From contig JAFVWS010000032.1 in the NCBI GenBank assembly GCA_017501545.1, positions 1 through 61,120 of the forward strand: a stretch of 61,120 nucleotides of DNA, read 5' to 3'. The DNA comes from Clostridia bacterium (lineage in GTDB: Bacteria; Bacillota; Clostridia; Oscillospirales; CAG-272). Shown piece after piece: positions 9,221 to 18,400 of this stretch. Each line of letters opens with the position of its first letter. Position 1 is the first letter of the stretch. The position numbers were made by a program, and so were the translations under genes. Below the pieces are notes generated by a model that was given only the letters and a program-made list of their open reading frames with translations, searched no databases and was not told where the DNA came from.

Positions 9221-9883
9221 TTAAAGCTTTGCAAGCTTTGCTTTAATTTCACTGAAAATATCATCAATTGTACGGATTTTGTCACCCTCGTAGCATTTGA
9301 TTCTCTCCCAGCCTAAGGCATCACAGGAATAAAGCGCGGCATCATAGCAATGCGCCATATACTCTGTATCCTTTTCGTGAATGTCCATTTTTTGACCTGT
9401 TGTTTGGCTTCTGCTCTTTACAAGAGAGAGTGAAAGGGCGGGTGGAAGCTCAAGGTAAATAACCATATCTGGCTTAGGTAAGCCGAGCTTTGTAAATTCA
9501 AAGTCCCAAAGCCAAGTAAGAAATGATTCCCACTCTTCCTTTGGAAGCTTTGAAAGCTGATGAACTGCGTTTGCGCTTGTGTAACGATTTGCAACAACTA
9601 TTGTGTCCTTGTCTAAAATATCCTTTTTCCAGTCAGTTGCGTAGCTTATGTATCTGTCGCAAGCGAAAAACATCGATGCTGTATAGGCATTTGTGTCGCT
9701 TGGCTTGTCCCCAAGCTTGCCATCAAGATACATTTTTACAAACGCGCTACTCTCGTTTTCATACATAGGAAACGATAAAACACGTACCCTTTTGCCTTGC
9801 GCCCTTAAATACTCCACAAGCTTTTCGCTTTGTGTGCCCTTACCTGAGCCATCAAGGCCGTCTATTGCAATAAATTTGCCCAT
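9221..9883 (-). CDS. tmk: Thymidylate kinase
   Basis: The 220-residue protein starts MGKFIAIDGLDGSGKGTQSE (P-loop GLDGSGKGTQ) and has the dTMP-site CDRY (FACDRYISY), NRYTSAN and a LID-like stretch around KSRSQTTG. It phosphorylates dTMP to dTDP in the cytoplasm. ATG 9883 follows GGAG at good spacing. The upstream ATG-less extension has no ribosome binding site. It is slightly longer and more divergent than the B. subtilis enzyme. It lies between ftsK and the DJ-1 gene in one transcriptional direction. Confidence 0.88.
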   Translation of the reverse strand: MGKFIAIDGLDGSGKGTQSEKLVEYLRAQGKRVRVLSFPMYENESSAFVKMYLDGKLGDKPSDTNAYTASMFFACDRYISYATDWKKDILDKDTIVVANRYTSANAVHQLSKLPKEEWESFLTWLWDFEFTKLGLPKPDMVIYLELPPALSLSLVKSRSQTTGQKMDIHEKDTEYMAHCYDAALYSCDALGWERIKCYEGDKIRTIDDIFSEIKAKLAKL

Positions 9884-9900
9884 AATTACTCCATTTTTAG

Positions 9901-9935
9901 TGACCAAGTGTCCAAATTTAAGACACTTGGTCGCT
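9901..9935. other. Strong hairpin between ftsK and tmk
   Basis: GACCAAGTGTC-caaatttaa-GACACTTGGTC is a perfect 11-bp stem followed by GCTTTTTTT on the plus strand. On the coding (minus) strand no T-run follows, so it may be a processing or attenuation hairpin rather than a terminator. Confidence 0.6.
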
Positions 9936-9947
9936 TTTTTTACAAAA

Positions 9948-12900
9948 TTAATCGTCGCTTCTGCGCATCATAATTTCTTGATAGTCCTCTTTTGTTATTA
10001 ATACATCACGTGGCTTTGAGCCATTTGCCTCGCCAATATAACCGCACTCTTCCATTTGGTCGATAATACGTGCAGCACGCTGGAAGCCAAGACGGAGCTT
10101 TCTTTGTAGGAAGGATGAGGAAATCTTTCCCATTTCGGTTGCAAGCTCAAGCGCGTCGTAGAATGCCGAGTCAAGATCACCATCGTCATCAGGTGAGCCC
10201 TCTGCCCCGTCATCATAGTTTTTGTCGTTCTTTGCCATTTTCGCTGCGTTTGCATCAATTTGGTGCATAACGTCCTCATCGTAAATAGCAGGTGAGTTTT
10301 CCTTCCAGAAATTAATTACCTCTTCGATTTCATCAGCTGAAACGAATGAGCCTTGAACACGTGCAGGACGAAGCGCGCCTACTATCTTTACAAGCATATC
10401 ACCACGGCTAACAAGCTTTTCAGCGCCAACCTCGTCAAGAATTGTACGAGAGTCAACCTGTGATGGTACTCTGAAGGAAATACGTGATGGAATGTTACTC
10501 TTAATAAGACCTGTAATAACGTCAACAGATGGACGCTGTGTACCGATGATAATGTGAATACCGGCAGCACGTGCCTTTTGTGTAAGACGTGTGATGTGTC
10601 CCTCAATATCAGGAACGGTCATCTTTAGGTCAGCAAGCTCATCAATTACGATTACAATGCGTGCCATTTTGTCAGCATCATAGCCCTTATCAACCTTTTC
10701 GTTAAACTCGATAAGGTTACGAACGCCTGCTGCCTCAATTATTTCAAAGCGGTTTTCCATTTCTGTAACTGCCCATTGAAGCGCGCCAAGTGATTTCTTT
10801 GGCTCACAAACAACGGGAACGAGTAGATGTGGAACACCATTATAGTTAGAAAGCTCAACCTTTTTAGGGTCAATAAGAATAAGTCTTACGTCGTCAGGGG
10901 TTGTCCTATAAAGCAAGCTTACAAGAAGGGAGTTAATGCAAACGGACTTACCCATACCAGTAGCACCAGCAACCAAGAGGTGAGGTGTTTTTTCTATATC
11001 AACGTAGATATTTTCACCAGAAATGCTCTTACCAAGTGCGCAGGTAAGCTTACCCTTTGCGCCCTTGAATTGCTTGGAATCAATAAGCTCACGAAGGTAA
11101 ACCATGCTTGTTACCTTATTTGGGACCTCGATACCAACTGCGCTTTTTCCTGGAATTGGACATTCAATTCTTATGCCCTCAGCAGCGAGGTTAAGCGCGA
11201 TATCGTCAACAAGCCCTGCAATCGAGCGCACGCGCACGCCTGCCTCAGGAACAAGCTCATATCTTGTAACCGTTGGTCCTCTTGTAATATCAGATATTTT
11301 GGTGCCAATTTTGAAGTTATTAAGTGTGTCAACGATGATTCTTGCATTTTCCTGAAGCTCAGCCTTTGCCTCCTCAGAGTCGGCGTTATCAAGTGGCTCC
11401 TGCAAGAACTGAATTGGTGGGAATTTATAATTTCTCTTGACAGCCTTTTTCTTTGGTGGCGCTGGCTTTGGCGCTTCCTTACGCTTAACGTCGGTTGGAA
11501 TGTAGCTTGATGCATCGTCAAACTCAACACCCTGCTCGTCAAGATTTGTTTTTTCAGATTGTGGCTTTTTAGTTGATTTCTCGATTAGGTCGTCAAGATA
11601 GCTTAGCTCGCTTTCCTTCTTAGGTGACTCTGCTGGTGCATATGACTCCTCATATTTTGGCTCGTCATAGCTTAGCTCCTCGTAGTCTGGCTCGTCATAA
11701 GCAGGGTCATATACTGGCTCTTCTCTTTCTGGCTCATAACGAGGCTCTGAAACAGAATTGTGCCCGAATGAGGAAATAGAAACGGTATGCTCCTCGATTT
11801 CGAACTCATTTTCGCTTTCAACCTCTTGTTGTGTTTTATAAGCTCTTTCAGAGCGAATATCAGCGTTAAATTCAAAGGTAGGAGTAGGTCCTGTGCGCTT
11901 TCTTTTTTCCTCGGAAACTGCGGCGTCAAATTGCTCATCGCTATAAGGCACGCCCCTTTGATTTCTATCCTCCTCATATCTTTCGCGCATTGATGGTACA
12001 TATACCTCGTCATCCTCAGAGGACGCAGCATAATCGTCAATCGGGCGCATATTTGATGCTGGACGAAGCTGTGAATATGAGTCATCCTCATCATCGTCAT
12101 AGGTTTCAACACGTGAGGAAGTAACCTCTAAATTCCTTCTTTGAGGTGCGTTTGAATATCTATCGTCATATGGCTTGAGCTGGTCAGAGGACGAGCCACG
12201 AGAGCTTATAAGCTGCTCGTCAAGACTGTTATACTTTTGATTTTGGTCGTTTCTGATTGTATGCTCATCAGTGTTAATATACCTGCTAATATCAAGGTAG
12301 GCAGGCTTGTTTGATTTTGCAGCCTCCTCAAACTTCTCATCAAGTGTGTCACCTGTGTCGTCAAACACGGCAACCTTCTTGCCCTTTTTGATTTTTTCTG
12401 GTTTTTCCTTAGGCTCCTTTGCTTCCTTTTTCTTTTTGGACTTACCGAAAATAAGTCTAAAGAGTCCAACCACCATAGAAACTGGTGTGATATTAAACAT
12501 TTGCAAAAGCATAAAGAGCAAAATTACTAAAACTATGGCAGCAGCGCCAAAGATAGTAACGCCCTCAACTAAAAGATAGCTTAAAAATCCACCGATAAAG
12601 CCACCACCCACGCCTTGAAGTCCTAATTCAAAAAACTCAAAGCCGTTGGTTGTTGCGCAATCCTCATACTGAATAATGTGCTGAAGCATTGAAACGCAAA
12701 TAATCGCTATAACCGAGCAAATTACTCTACGTATGCAGATTTTGTGCTTAACGTCGTACTTCCAAACTATTGCGTGGTAAAGAAGCATCAGTGCCAAGAA
12801 AACTGAGCCAGCTATTGAAAGAAGGCCCTTAAACGGCCACGACACAATCTCGCCAAATTTACCAAGGAATGGCAACAAGGAGAAAAGCACCACAACGAAT

Positions 12901-13016
12901 AGAACTGAAAGAACGTAAGGCATAAAGAAGTTTATCACCTTCATCATCCGTTGAAAATCGCTTTTGGATTTTGCTTTTGGGTCTTTTTCATCGGGTTCTT
13001 CTTTGAACTTTTTCAT
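9948..13016 (-). CDS. ftsK: FtsK/SpoIIIE-type DNA translocase
   Basis: The 1022-residue protein has four N-terminal membrane segments (about residues 30-170) and a long acidic, Glu/Asp/Tyr/Ser-rich linker (200-510). The alpha/beta motor domain carries Walker A GATGMGKS near 684, Walker B IVIVIDELADL and RPSVDVITGLIK. The C-terminal gamma winged helix (KLRLGFQRAARIIDQMEE) binds polar DNA sequences. Such motors pump chromosomal DNA through the division or sporulation septum. In a Spo0A-bearing organism it could serve either role. GGAGG precedes the ATG. Downstream tmk, DJ-1 and the folate ligase gene read the same way. Confidence 0.95.
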   Translation of the reverse strand: MKKFKEEPDEKDPKAKSKSDFQRMMKVINFFMPYVLSVLFVVVLFSLLPFLGKFGEIVSWPFKGLLSIAGSVFLALMLLYHAIVWKYDVKHKICIRRVICSVIAIICVSMLQHIIQYEDCATTNGFEFFELGLQGVGGGFIGGFLSYLLVEGVTIFGAAAIVLVILLFMLLQMFNITPVSMVVGLFRLIFGKSKKKKEAKEPKEKPEKIKKGKKVAVFDDTGDTLDEKFEEAAKSNKPAYLDISRYINTDEHTIRNDQNQKYNSLDEQLISSRGSSSDQLKPYDDRYSNAPQRRNLEVTSSRVETYDDDEDDSYSQLRPASNMRPIDDYAASSEDDEVYVPSMRERYEEDRNQRGVPYSDEQFDAAVSEEKRKRTGPTPTFEFNADIRSERAYKTQQEVESENEFEIEEHTVSISSFGHNSVSEPRYEPEREEPVYDPAYDEPDYEELSYDEPKYEESYAPAESPKKESELSYLDDLIEKSTKKPQSEKTNLDEQGVEFDDASSYIPTDVKRKEAPKPAPPKKKAVKRNYKFPPIQFLQEPLDNADSEEAKAELQENARIIVDTLNNFKIGTKISDITRGPTVTRYELVPEAGVRVRSIAGLVDDIALNLAAEGIRIECPIPGKSAVGIEVPNKVTSMVYLRELIDSKQFKGAKGKLTCALGKSISGENIYVDIEKTPHLLVAGATGMGKSVCINSLLVSLLYRTTPDDVRLILIDPKKVELSNYNGVPHLLVPVVCEPKKSLGALQWAVTEMENRFEIIEAAGVRNLIEFNEKVDKGYDADKMARIVIVIDELADLKMTVPDIEGHITRLTQKARAAGIHIIIGTQRPSVDVITGLIKSNIPSRISFRVPSQVDSRTILDEVGAEKLVSRGDMLVKIVGALRPARVQGSFVSADEIEEVINFWKENSPAIYDEDVMHQIDANAAKMAKNDKNYDDGAEGSPDDDGDLDSAFYDALELATEMGKISSSFLQRKLRLGFQRAARIIDQMEECGYIGEANGSKPRDVLITKEDYQEIMMRRSDD

Positions 13017-13131
13017 TTTTTAATCCTCCTTGTTTAATATACTAATATTTTGTACATTACTAATATATATAATAACAGAAACAAAATAAAAAAACAATAG
13101 ATTTTTACAAAAGCAAAAAATATTTTTCGAG

Positions 13132-13533
13132 GTGTACAAAATTTTAGATAAGTTAAATTTCAAGGGTAAGAAGCGTTTACCTTACTTCTTTCTTTTTTGT
13201 ATTGCATCCTTCCTTGGTGGTGCGTTAAATGGTTTCGTTGGTACAGGTGGTGGAATTATTTTCGTATTTCTTCTAACGCTACTTACAGAAAACGAGAAAA
13301 AGGATAGCTACGCTACCACCTTAGCCGCAATTATTCCAATTTCACTTGTGGGGTCAATTTCGTATTTTAGCGGGGGGAGTGTCGATTTTGAGCTTCTCAG
13401 GGGCGCGTATTTGCCCGCAATTTTAGGTGGTGTGCTTGGTGCGCTTTTGGTGGACAAGCTAAGACTTAAATTTCTCAACCTTCTTTTTGGTTGCTTAGTG
13501 ATTTATTCGGGAATAACTATGCTTGTGAGGTGA
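13132..13533 (+). CDS. TSUP-family permease, first half
   Basis: The 133-residue protein with four hydrophobic segments carries the TSUP/TauE motif NGFVGTGGGIIFVFLL and ends in VIYSGITMLVR. TSUP proteins export sulfur-containing or organic anions, and the half-size type works as a pair. The GTG at 13132 is the only reasonable start, but the GAGG lies directly against it, so the true start is uncertain. The next gene, four bases on, encodes the other half. Divergent from ftsK. Confidence 0.8.
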   Translation: MYKILDKLNFKGKKRLPYFFLFCIASFLGGALNGFVGTGGGIIFVFLLTLLTENEKKDSYATTLAAIIPISLVGSISYFSGGSVDFELLRGAYLPAILGGVLGALLVDKLRLKFLNLLFGCLVIYSGITMLVR

Positions 13534-13537
13534 TTCT

Positions 13538-13897
13538 ATGGAGTTTTTAATTACGCTATTAATTTCAGCACTCATGGGAATGGGAATTGGCGGTGGTGGG
13601 CTATACGTAATTTACCTTACTCTTGCCTTAGGGGTTGAGCAGGCTGTGGCGCAAGGCACTAACCTTCTCTTCTTTGTGGTTTCTGGAATAAGCGCACTAT
13701 GCTTGCACCTAAGAAAGCGTAAAATTTACCCTGTGCAGCTACTTATTCTTGTTTTGTTTGGGTCCCTTGGTAGTATCATTTTTTCGCGTCTTGGAGTAGT
13801 AATCGACCCAGAAATTCCTAAAAAGGTGTTAGGGGCTGTCCTGCTTTTCGGTGGGGGAGTGTCTGTTTTTGCCACATTAAAGCAAATAAAAAAATAA
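13538..13897 (+). CDS. TSUP-family permease, second half
   Basis: The 119-residue protein has four hydrophobic segments and the TSUP signature MGMGIGGGGLYVIYLTL, with SLGSIIFSRLG near the middle. It starts at ATG with GAGGTG just before the upstream stop, so translation is coupled. The two half-size proteins probably assemble into one eight-helix-like transporter. The substrate is not predictable from sequence. Confidence 0.8.
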   Translation: MEFLITLLISALMGMGIGGGGLYVIYLTLALGVEQAVAQGTNLLFFVVSGISALCLHLRKRKIYPVQLLILVLFGSLGSIIFSRLGVVIDPEIPKKVLGAVLLFGGGVSVFATLKQIKK

Positions 13898-13912
13898 ATT
13901 TTCAAAAAAGCC

Positions 13913-13941
13913 TTTACAAAATAATTTTCGTGTGTTATAAT
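13913..13941 (+). promoter_or_regulatory. Promoter of rpsO
   Basis: TTTACA (13913-13918), a 17-base spacer and TATAAT (13936-13941), about 118 bases ahead of the rpsO start. Confidence 0.88.
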
Positions 13942-13949
13942 AATGCGCG

Positions 13950-14058
13950 TAGCACCCGATACCGAGTTTTCGGACTAAGAGCTTTGCCAAAAGGCGTTGC
14001 GTTTCACCCACCGATTGCACAGTATATGGGGCTAAATAAAATTATGAGGTGAAAAAAG
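13950..14058 (+). promoter_or_regulatory. rpsO 5' leader, candidate S15-binding RNA
   Basis: About 110 bases of untranslated leader contain paired segments (for example CCGA-gtttt-CGG and GCCAAAAGGC) and end in GAGGTG before the ATG. S15 represses its own mRNA through leader folds in several bacterial groups. The structure here was not matched to a known class. Confidence 0.45.
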
Positions 14059-14313
14059 ATGAACAAGAACGAAATCATCAAGGCTTACGCTACACACGAG
14101 GGCGATACAGGCTCACCAGAGGTACAAATTGCACTTCTTACAAGCCGTATCAACAACCTTAACGAGCACTTAAAGAAGAATGCTAACGACCACCACAGCC
14201 GTCGCGGACTTCTTAAGATGGTTGGTCACAGACGTAACCTTCTTAACTACCTTGCTAAGAACGACATTGAGCGTTATCGTGCAATCGTAGAAAAGCTTGG
14301 CTTAAGAAAGTAA
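14059..14313 (+). CDS. rpsO: 30S ribosomal protein S15
   Basis: The 84-residue protein has the canonical S15 sequence: [43 protein letters not shown] and the DIERY end. It is slightly shorter than the usual 88-89 residues because the N-terminus is trimmed. It binds the 16S rRNA three-way junction during 30S assembly. GAGGTG lies eight bases before the ATG. The usual rpsO-pnp neighbourhood is kept but is interrupted by 680 bases of repeats. Confidence 0.97.
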   Translation: MNKNEIIKAYATHEGDTGSPEVQIALLTSRINNLNEHLKKNANDHHSRRGLLKMVGHRRNLLNYLAKNDIERYRAIVEKLGLRK

Positions 14314-14316
14314 TAG

Positions 14317-14601
14317 GTTAGCCTCACAGGAATCAAACCCAATTGCCTCGGAACGGCAAATCGACGAGGTTTCTCCCGACCTTTGCCTTGAAAGGTGTTT
14401 ACCTTACTGCTCCAAAGCTCGAAAAAATCCTCTGCCGATTTGTTCGCTCAGAGGTGACATTCAGTTTCAATGGAGCAAATAGGCTTGAAGGCGCGGCAAA
14501 AAGCGCAGGCAATTAAAAAATTGTCAAGCATTTTTAACAAAGCATTCGAACCCATTTGCCCTTTAAAACCAAATGGGTTCGATTTCTGTGAGGCTAAACC
14601 T
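14317..14601. mobile_element. MITE-like element with 25-bp inverted ends
   Basis: GTTAGCCTCACAGGAATCAA at 14319 is mirrored by the complement of GGGTTCGATTTCTGTGAGGC ending at 14598, about 22 of 25 positions pairing. The interior has further stems (GAACCCATTTG/CAAATGGGTTC at 14548-14582; CTCTGCCG...CTCAGAGG) and no reading frame. It lies between rpsO and its terminator, so it is transcribed with rpsO. A non-autonomous transposable element is likely. A structured RNA cannot be excluded. Confidence 0.5.
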
Positions 14602-14636
14602 TGGCTATGGCGACATAGCCAAGGTTTTGTTACCTA
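14598..14636 (+). terminator. Terminator of rpsO
   Basis: AACCTTGGCTATG-gcga-CATAGCCAAGGTT is a perfect 13-bp stem followed by TTGTT. Confidence 0.8.
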
Positions 14637-14658
14637 TTAACATAGTTTGCGTAAAAAT

Positions 14659-14780
14659 GCGTGAAGAGATAGCAGTTAACTAAGGGTCAAAAACTCCTCC
14701 GTCAACTTTGTTGACACCTCCCTTTACAAAGGAGGCGCAAGATTGACTTTTAGTTAAATGCTATGTCCCTCACGCAAGAA
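14659..14780. repeat. Large imperfect palindrome with CTCCGTC core
   Basis: GCGTG...GATAGCAGTTAACTAAGGGTCAA pairs with TTGACTTTTAGTTAAATGCTATGTCCCTCACGC over about 30 bases. The loop holds the CTCCGTCAACTTTGTTGACA core also present at 232-318. It is non-coding and looks like a second, dispersed mobile repeat upstream of pnp. The rest of the gap to 14998 shows no gene. Confidence 0.55.
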
Positions 14781-14998
14781 ATGTGAGGAGGTACACACTC
14801 TTACCTTCAGAAGAAAAAATCGGGCGATGACAGCAGCTAAGAGTTGTGATCTTGGCTAACAAACAGCGATAAAAGGCAAGGCGGAGCGAGGGCGCATACT
14901 CTTTAGGGTCTGTAACCGAGCGAGAACGCAGTATTTTGAAGCTGTTTTTTGTCAAAATCCAATCTCGTGTTGTGTCAGAGCCAAAAAGGAGAATTAAA

Positions 14999-17110
14999 AT
15001 GACAAAAATGTTTACAGAAAAGACTTTTGATAACTACAAGACATATGAGTATGAGCTTGCCGGACGTAAGCTTGTTATCGAAAGCGGAAAAATGGCAGGA
15101 CTTGCTAATGGTAGCGTACTTGTACGCTATGGCGAAACAGTAATTTTAGCTTGTGCTACAGCTTCTGCAGCACCAAGAGATGGTATTGATTTCTTACCTC
15201 TTTCAGTTGACTACGAGGAAAGAATGTACTCAGTTGGTAAAATCCCTGGTGGCTACCTAAAGCGTGAGGGCAAGCCTTCTGAAAAGGCTGTTCTTACATC
15301 AAGAGTTATTGACCGTCCTATCCGTCCTTTATTCCCTAAGGATTTAAGAAATGACGTTAACCTTTCACTAACTGTTCTTTCAGTTGACCCAGACTGCTCA
15401 CCTGAAATTGCAGCTATGCTTGGTGCTTCAATTGCTCTATCCATCTCAGACATTCCATGGAATGGTCCTATCGGTGGACTTTTCATCGGTATGGTTGATG
15501 GTAAGGTTGTTATCAACCCAACACTTGAACAAAGAAAGGTAAGCACACTTGAGCTTACAGTTGCAGCCTCTGAGAAGAAGGTTGTTATGATTGAGGCTGG
15601 CGCTAAGGAAATTTCCGACGACGATATGTTCAATGCTATTATGCTTGCACACGAGGAAATTAAGAAGCTTATTAAGTTTATCAACCAAATCGTTGATGAG
15701 ATTGGTAAGCCAAAGTTTGAATACCCATCATGCGAGCTTGACCACGATATGTTCGACGAAATCTTCGCTTACTGCGAGGAGCGCGTAATGGAGGCTCTTG
15801 ACACTGATGACAAGACAGTTCGCGATGCTAAGATGCAACCTATTATGGACGATATCGTTGCTACATTTGAAGAAAAATATGAGGACATAAAGACAATTCT
15901 TCCTGAGCTTATTTATAAGATTCAAAAGAAGATTGTACGTAGATGGCTACTTAACGACAAGAAGCGTGTTGACGGACGTGGCATGAACGAAATCCGTCCA
16001 CTTACAGCTGAGGTTGGTTTGTTTAAGAGAGTTCACGGTAGTGGTATGTTCACACGTGGACAAACACAGGTTATGACTCTTGCTACTCTCGGTCCTATCT
16101 CTGATAGCCAATTGCTTGACGGCATTGACGAGGAAACAGAAAAGAGATATATGCACCACTACAACATGCCTGGTTATTCAACAGGTGAAGCTAAGGCTTC
16201 AAGAACACCTGGCAGACGTGAAATCGGTCACGGCGCACTTGCTGAGCGCTCACTCGTTCCTGTTCTTCCATCAGTTGAGGAGTTCCCATACGCTATCCGT
16301 CTTGTTTCTGAGGTTATTTCCTCTAACGGTTCAACCTCACAGGCTTCAGTTTGTGGCTCAACACTTGCACTTATGGACGCTGGTGTTCCAATTAAGGCGC
16401 CTGTTGCTGGTATCTCCTGTGGTCTTATCACAGCTGAGGACGGCTCTTGGGATACAATGATTGATATTCAAGGCCTTGAGGACTTCTATGGCGACATGGA
16501 CTTTAAGGTTGCTGGTACTCACAAGGGTATTACATCTATTCAAATGGACTTAAAGATTGACGGTCTTACACCTGAAATTATTAAGCGCGCATTTGAGCAA
16601 ACACACGCTGGTCGTGACCAAATCATCGACGAGGTTATCTTAAAGGCTATTCCAGAGGCCCGCAAGGAAGTTTCTGAATTTGCTCCTAAGATGATTTCAA
16701 TGAAGATTAAGCCTGAAAAGATTCGTGAGGTTATCGGTACAGGTGGTAAGGTAATTCAAAAGATTGTTGCTGATACTGGCGCTAAGGTTGACATTGAAGA
16801 GGATGGAAGCGTATTCATCTCTGCTGTTGACAAGAAAGCAATTGAGGCAGCACGTGAAATTATCGCTGGCATCGTATTTGAGCCAGAGGTTGGTGCAATC
16901 TATAACGCAAAGGTAACAAGAATTATTCCTATCGGCGCATTCGTTGAGTATGCCCCTGGCAGAGAAGGTCTTGTTCACATCTCCAAGCTTGCAAAGGAAA
17001 GAACTGAAAAGGTTGAGGACGTTTGCAAGGAAGGCGATGAGTTCCCAGTTAAGTTCCTTGGAATTGACGAAAAGGGACGTGCAAACCTTTCAAGAAAAGA
17101 CGCACTTTAA
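14999..17110 (+). CDS. pnp: Polyribonucleotide nucleotidyltransferase (PNPase)
   Basis: The 703-residue protein has two RNase PH domains (first from about residue 10, second from about 310 with FTRGQTQVMTLATLG), the helical linker between them, a KH domain (KPEKIREVIGTGGKVIQKI near 560) and a C-terminal S1 domain (GAIYNAKVTRIIPIGAFVEY near 620). It degrades RNA 3' to 5' with phosphate, or adds tails, as part of the degradosome. AAGGAG lies eight bases before the ATG at 14999. Upstream in-frame sequence lacks conservation. It follows rpsO as in most bacteria. Confidence 0.97.
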   Translation: MTKMFTEKTFDNYKTYEYELAGRKLVIESGKMAGLANGSVLVRYGETVILACATASAAPRDGIDFLPLSVDYEERMYSVGKIPGGYLKREGKPSEKAVLTSRVIDRPIRPLFPKDLRNDVNLSLTVLSVDPDCSPEIAAMLGASIALSISDIPWNGPIGGLFIGMVDGKVVINPTLEQRKVSTLELTVAASEKKVVMIEAGAKEISDDDMFNAIMLAHEEIKKLIKFINQIVDEIGKPKFEYPSCELDHDMFDEIFAYCEERVMEALDTDDKTVRDAKMQPIMDDIVATFEEKYEDIKTILPELIYKIQKKIVRRWLLNDKKRVDGRGMNEIRPLTAEVGLFKRVHGSGMFTRGQTQVMTLATLGPISDSQLLDGIDEETEKRYMHHYNMPGYSTGEAKASRTPGRREIGHGALAERSLVPVLPSVEEFPYAIRLVSEVISSNGSTSQASVCGSTLALMDAGVPIKAPVAGISCGLITAEDGSWDTMIDIQGLEDFYGDMDFKVAGTHKGITSIQMDLKIDGLTPEIIKRAFEQTHAGRDQIIDEVILKAIPEARKEVSEFAPKMISMKIKPEKIREVIGTGGKVIQKIVADTGAKVDIEEDGSVFISAVDKKAIEAAREIIAGIVFEPEVGAIYNAKVTRIIPIGAFVEYAPGREGLVHISKLAKERTEKVEDVCKEGDEFPVKFLGIDEKGRANLSRKDAL

Positions 17111-17118
17111 TTAATAAT

Positions 17119-17148
17119 TAAAAGCACACCGTTTTGGTGTGCTTTTTA
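17119..17148 (+). terminator. Terminator of pnp
   Basis: AAAAGCACACC-gttt-TGGTGTGCTTTTT, ten bases after the pnp stop. Confidence 0.85.
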
Positions 17149-17176
17149 AAATATACCGACCTGTGTCGCGATTTTA

Positions 17177-17205
17177 ACAAAAAGGGCCTCATTATGAGGT
17201 CCTTT
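17177..17205 (-). terminator. Terminator of the AEC transporter gene
   Basis: On the minus strand AAAAGGACCTCA-taa-TGAGGCCCTTTTTG follows the stop at 17206. Confidence 0.8.
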
Positions 17206-18141
17206 TTATTTCATAACTGTTTCAAATACTGTTAGAATAAGTGGAATTGTCAGTGCTGAAGAAAGGTGTGACACTATTGCCATGCCTGAGGCATCACTTG
17301 TGTCGCTTCCGTGCGCTTCTGGAATTACAACGCTGTTTAAGCCAAGTGGCATTGCAAGCACGGATATTGCGCAAAGTGCAACACTATAATCTAATTTATA
17401 TATAGATAGGAAGCCAAGGAAAATAAGTGGAATTAAAATTAGGCGTATTACGCTTAAAATGTAAATGCTTTTTATTTTTAGCACGCGCTTTAGGTCTATC
17501 TTGGCAACGCACATACCTGTAAGAAGCATTGTTGCAGGTGACATGCACTTGCCAAGAGAGTCAACTGCGGTATCAACAAATGACGGAATTGGCAAGCCTG
17601 TAAGTCCTATTATAATTCCTATAAGCATTGCAATAAACATTGGGTTTAGTAGATTTTTAATGCTTACTCTGCTCTTTTTCTCGCACGGCATAAGAAGTGA
17701 TGGCACAGCCCAAGAATAATTAAATATCCAAATTGGTGTGCATAGAATTAGATAAGACATAAATAATTCCGGCATAAGGGTTGAGACAACGGCTGTACCC
17801 ATAAAGCCGAAGTTTGAAAATGCAAGACAATATACGTGTATTTTTCTAAGATACGAATTTCGTGCCGTAAAGTAGGAAACAAAATATGCAAAGGCGATTG
17901 AAATAATCACCATAATTAGTCCTGTTAGGGCAAATTGCCAAGAGCTTTTCAGCCTTGAAACTGTAAAGTTGTCCATAAAGTTGGAAAGAATCAGTGCAGG
18001 CATCAAAAGCGTGCTTACGAGCTTTGAAACGATATTTGTCGCTTTTTTAGGAAGCTTGCATACCTTCATAACCACATATCCAGCACCAATTAGCAAAAAC
18101 AGATATGAAATTTGTGAAAGGGTTGTTATAAACGTACCCAC
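17206..18141 (-). CDS. Auxin-efflux-carrier (AEC) family permease
   Basis: The 311-residue protein has about ten membrane helices in two halves. The family features include LLIGAGYVVMKVCKLPKKAT early, FGFMGTAVVSTLMPE, SLGKCMSPATMLLTGMCVAKIDL and the LNSVVIPEAHGSD region near the end. Bacterial AEC members transport malate, malonate or other small acids across the cytoplasmic membrane. The substrate here is open. The GTG start at 18141 is backed by GGAGG at good spacing. It is a single gene between pnp and spo0A. Confidence 0.85.
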   Translation of the reverse strand: MGTFITTLSQISYLFLLIGAGYVVMKVCKLPKKATNIVSKLVSTLLMPALILSNFMDNFTVSRLKSSWQFALTGLIMVIISIAFAYFVSYFTARNSYLRKIHVYCLAFSNFGFMGTAVVSTLMPELFMSYLILCTPIWIFNYSWAVPSLLMPCEKKSRVSIKNLLNPMFIAMLIGIIIGLTGLPIPSFVDTAVDSLGKCMSPATMLLTGMCVAKIDLKRVLKIKSIYILSVIRLILIPLIFLGFLSIYKLDYSVALCAISVLAMPLGLNSVVIPEAHGSDTSDASGMAIVSHLSSALTIPLILTVFETVMK

Positions 18142-18400
18142 TTCTCTTTCCTCCTTTTTTCTTTGTTATTTTCCTAAGATTTTAAAATTATAGCATATAC
18201 TGAGTAATTTTTCAATATTATTATAAAAAGCTTTTTAAATTCAATTTAATTTCCATATTTTTACATTTTTGTATAATTTTTACAATTAAGAAGGCAAAAT
18301 TTCGTTTAATTTGACGAGTAAATTTATGTTGAATAAATTGGAAATATATGGTAAAATTAAATTATCAAATTTACAATTATTGGAAATAAAGAGGTATATT

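Noticed and set aside
9901..9935. Intrinsic terminator for ftsK
   Set aside because: The T-run is on the plus strand, whereas ftsK and tmk are read from the minus strand.
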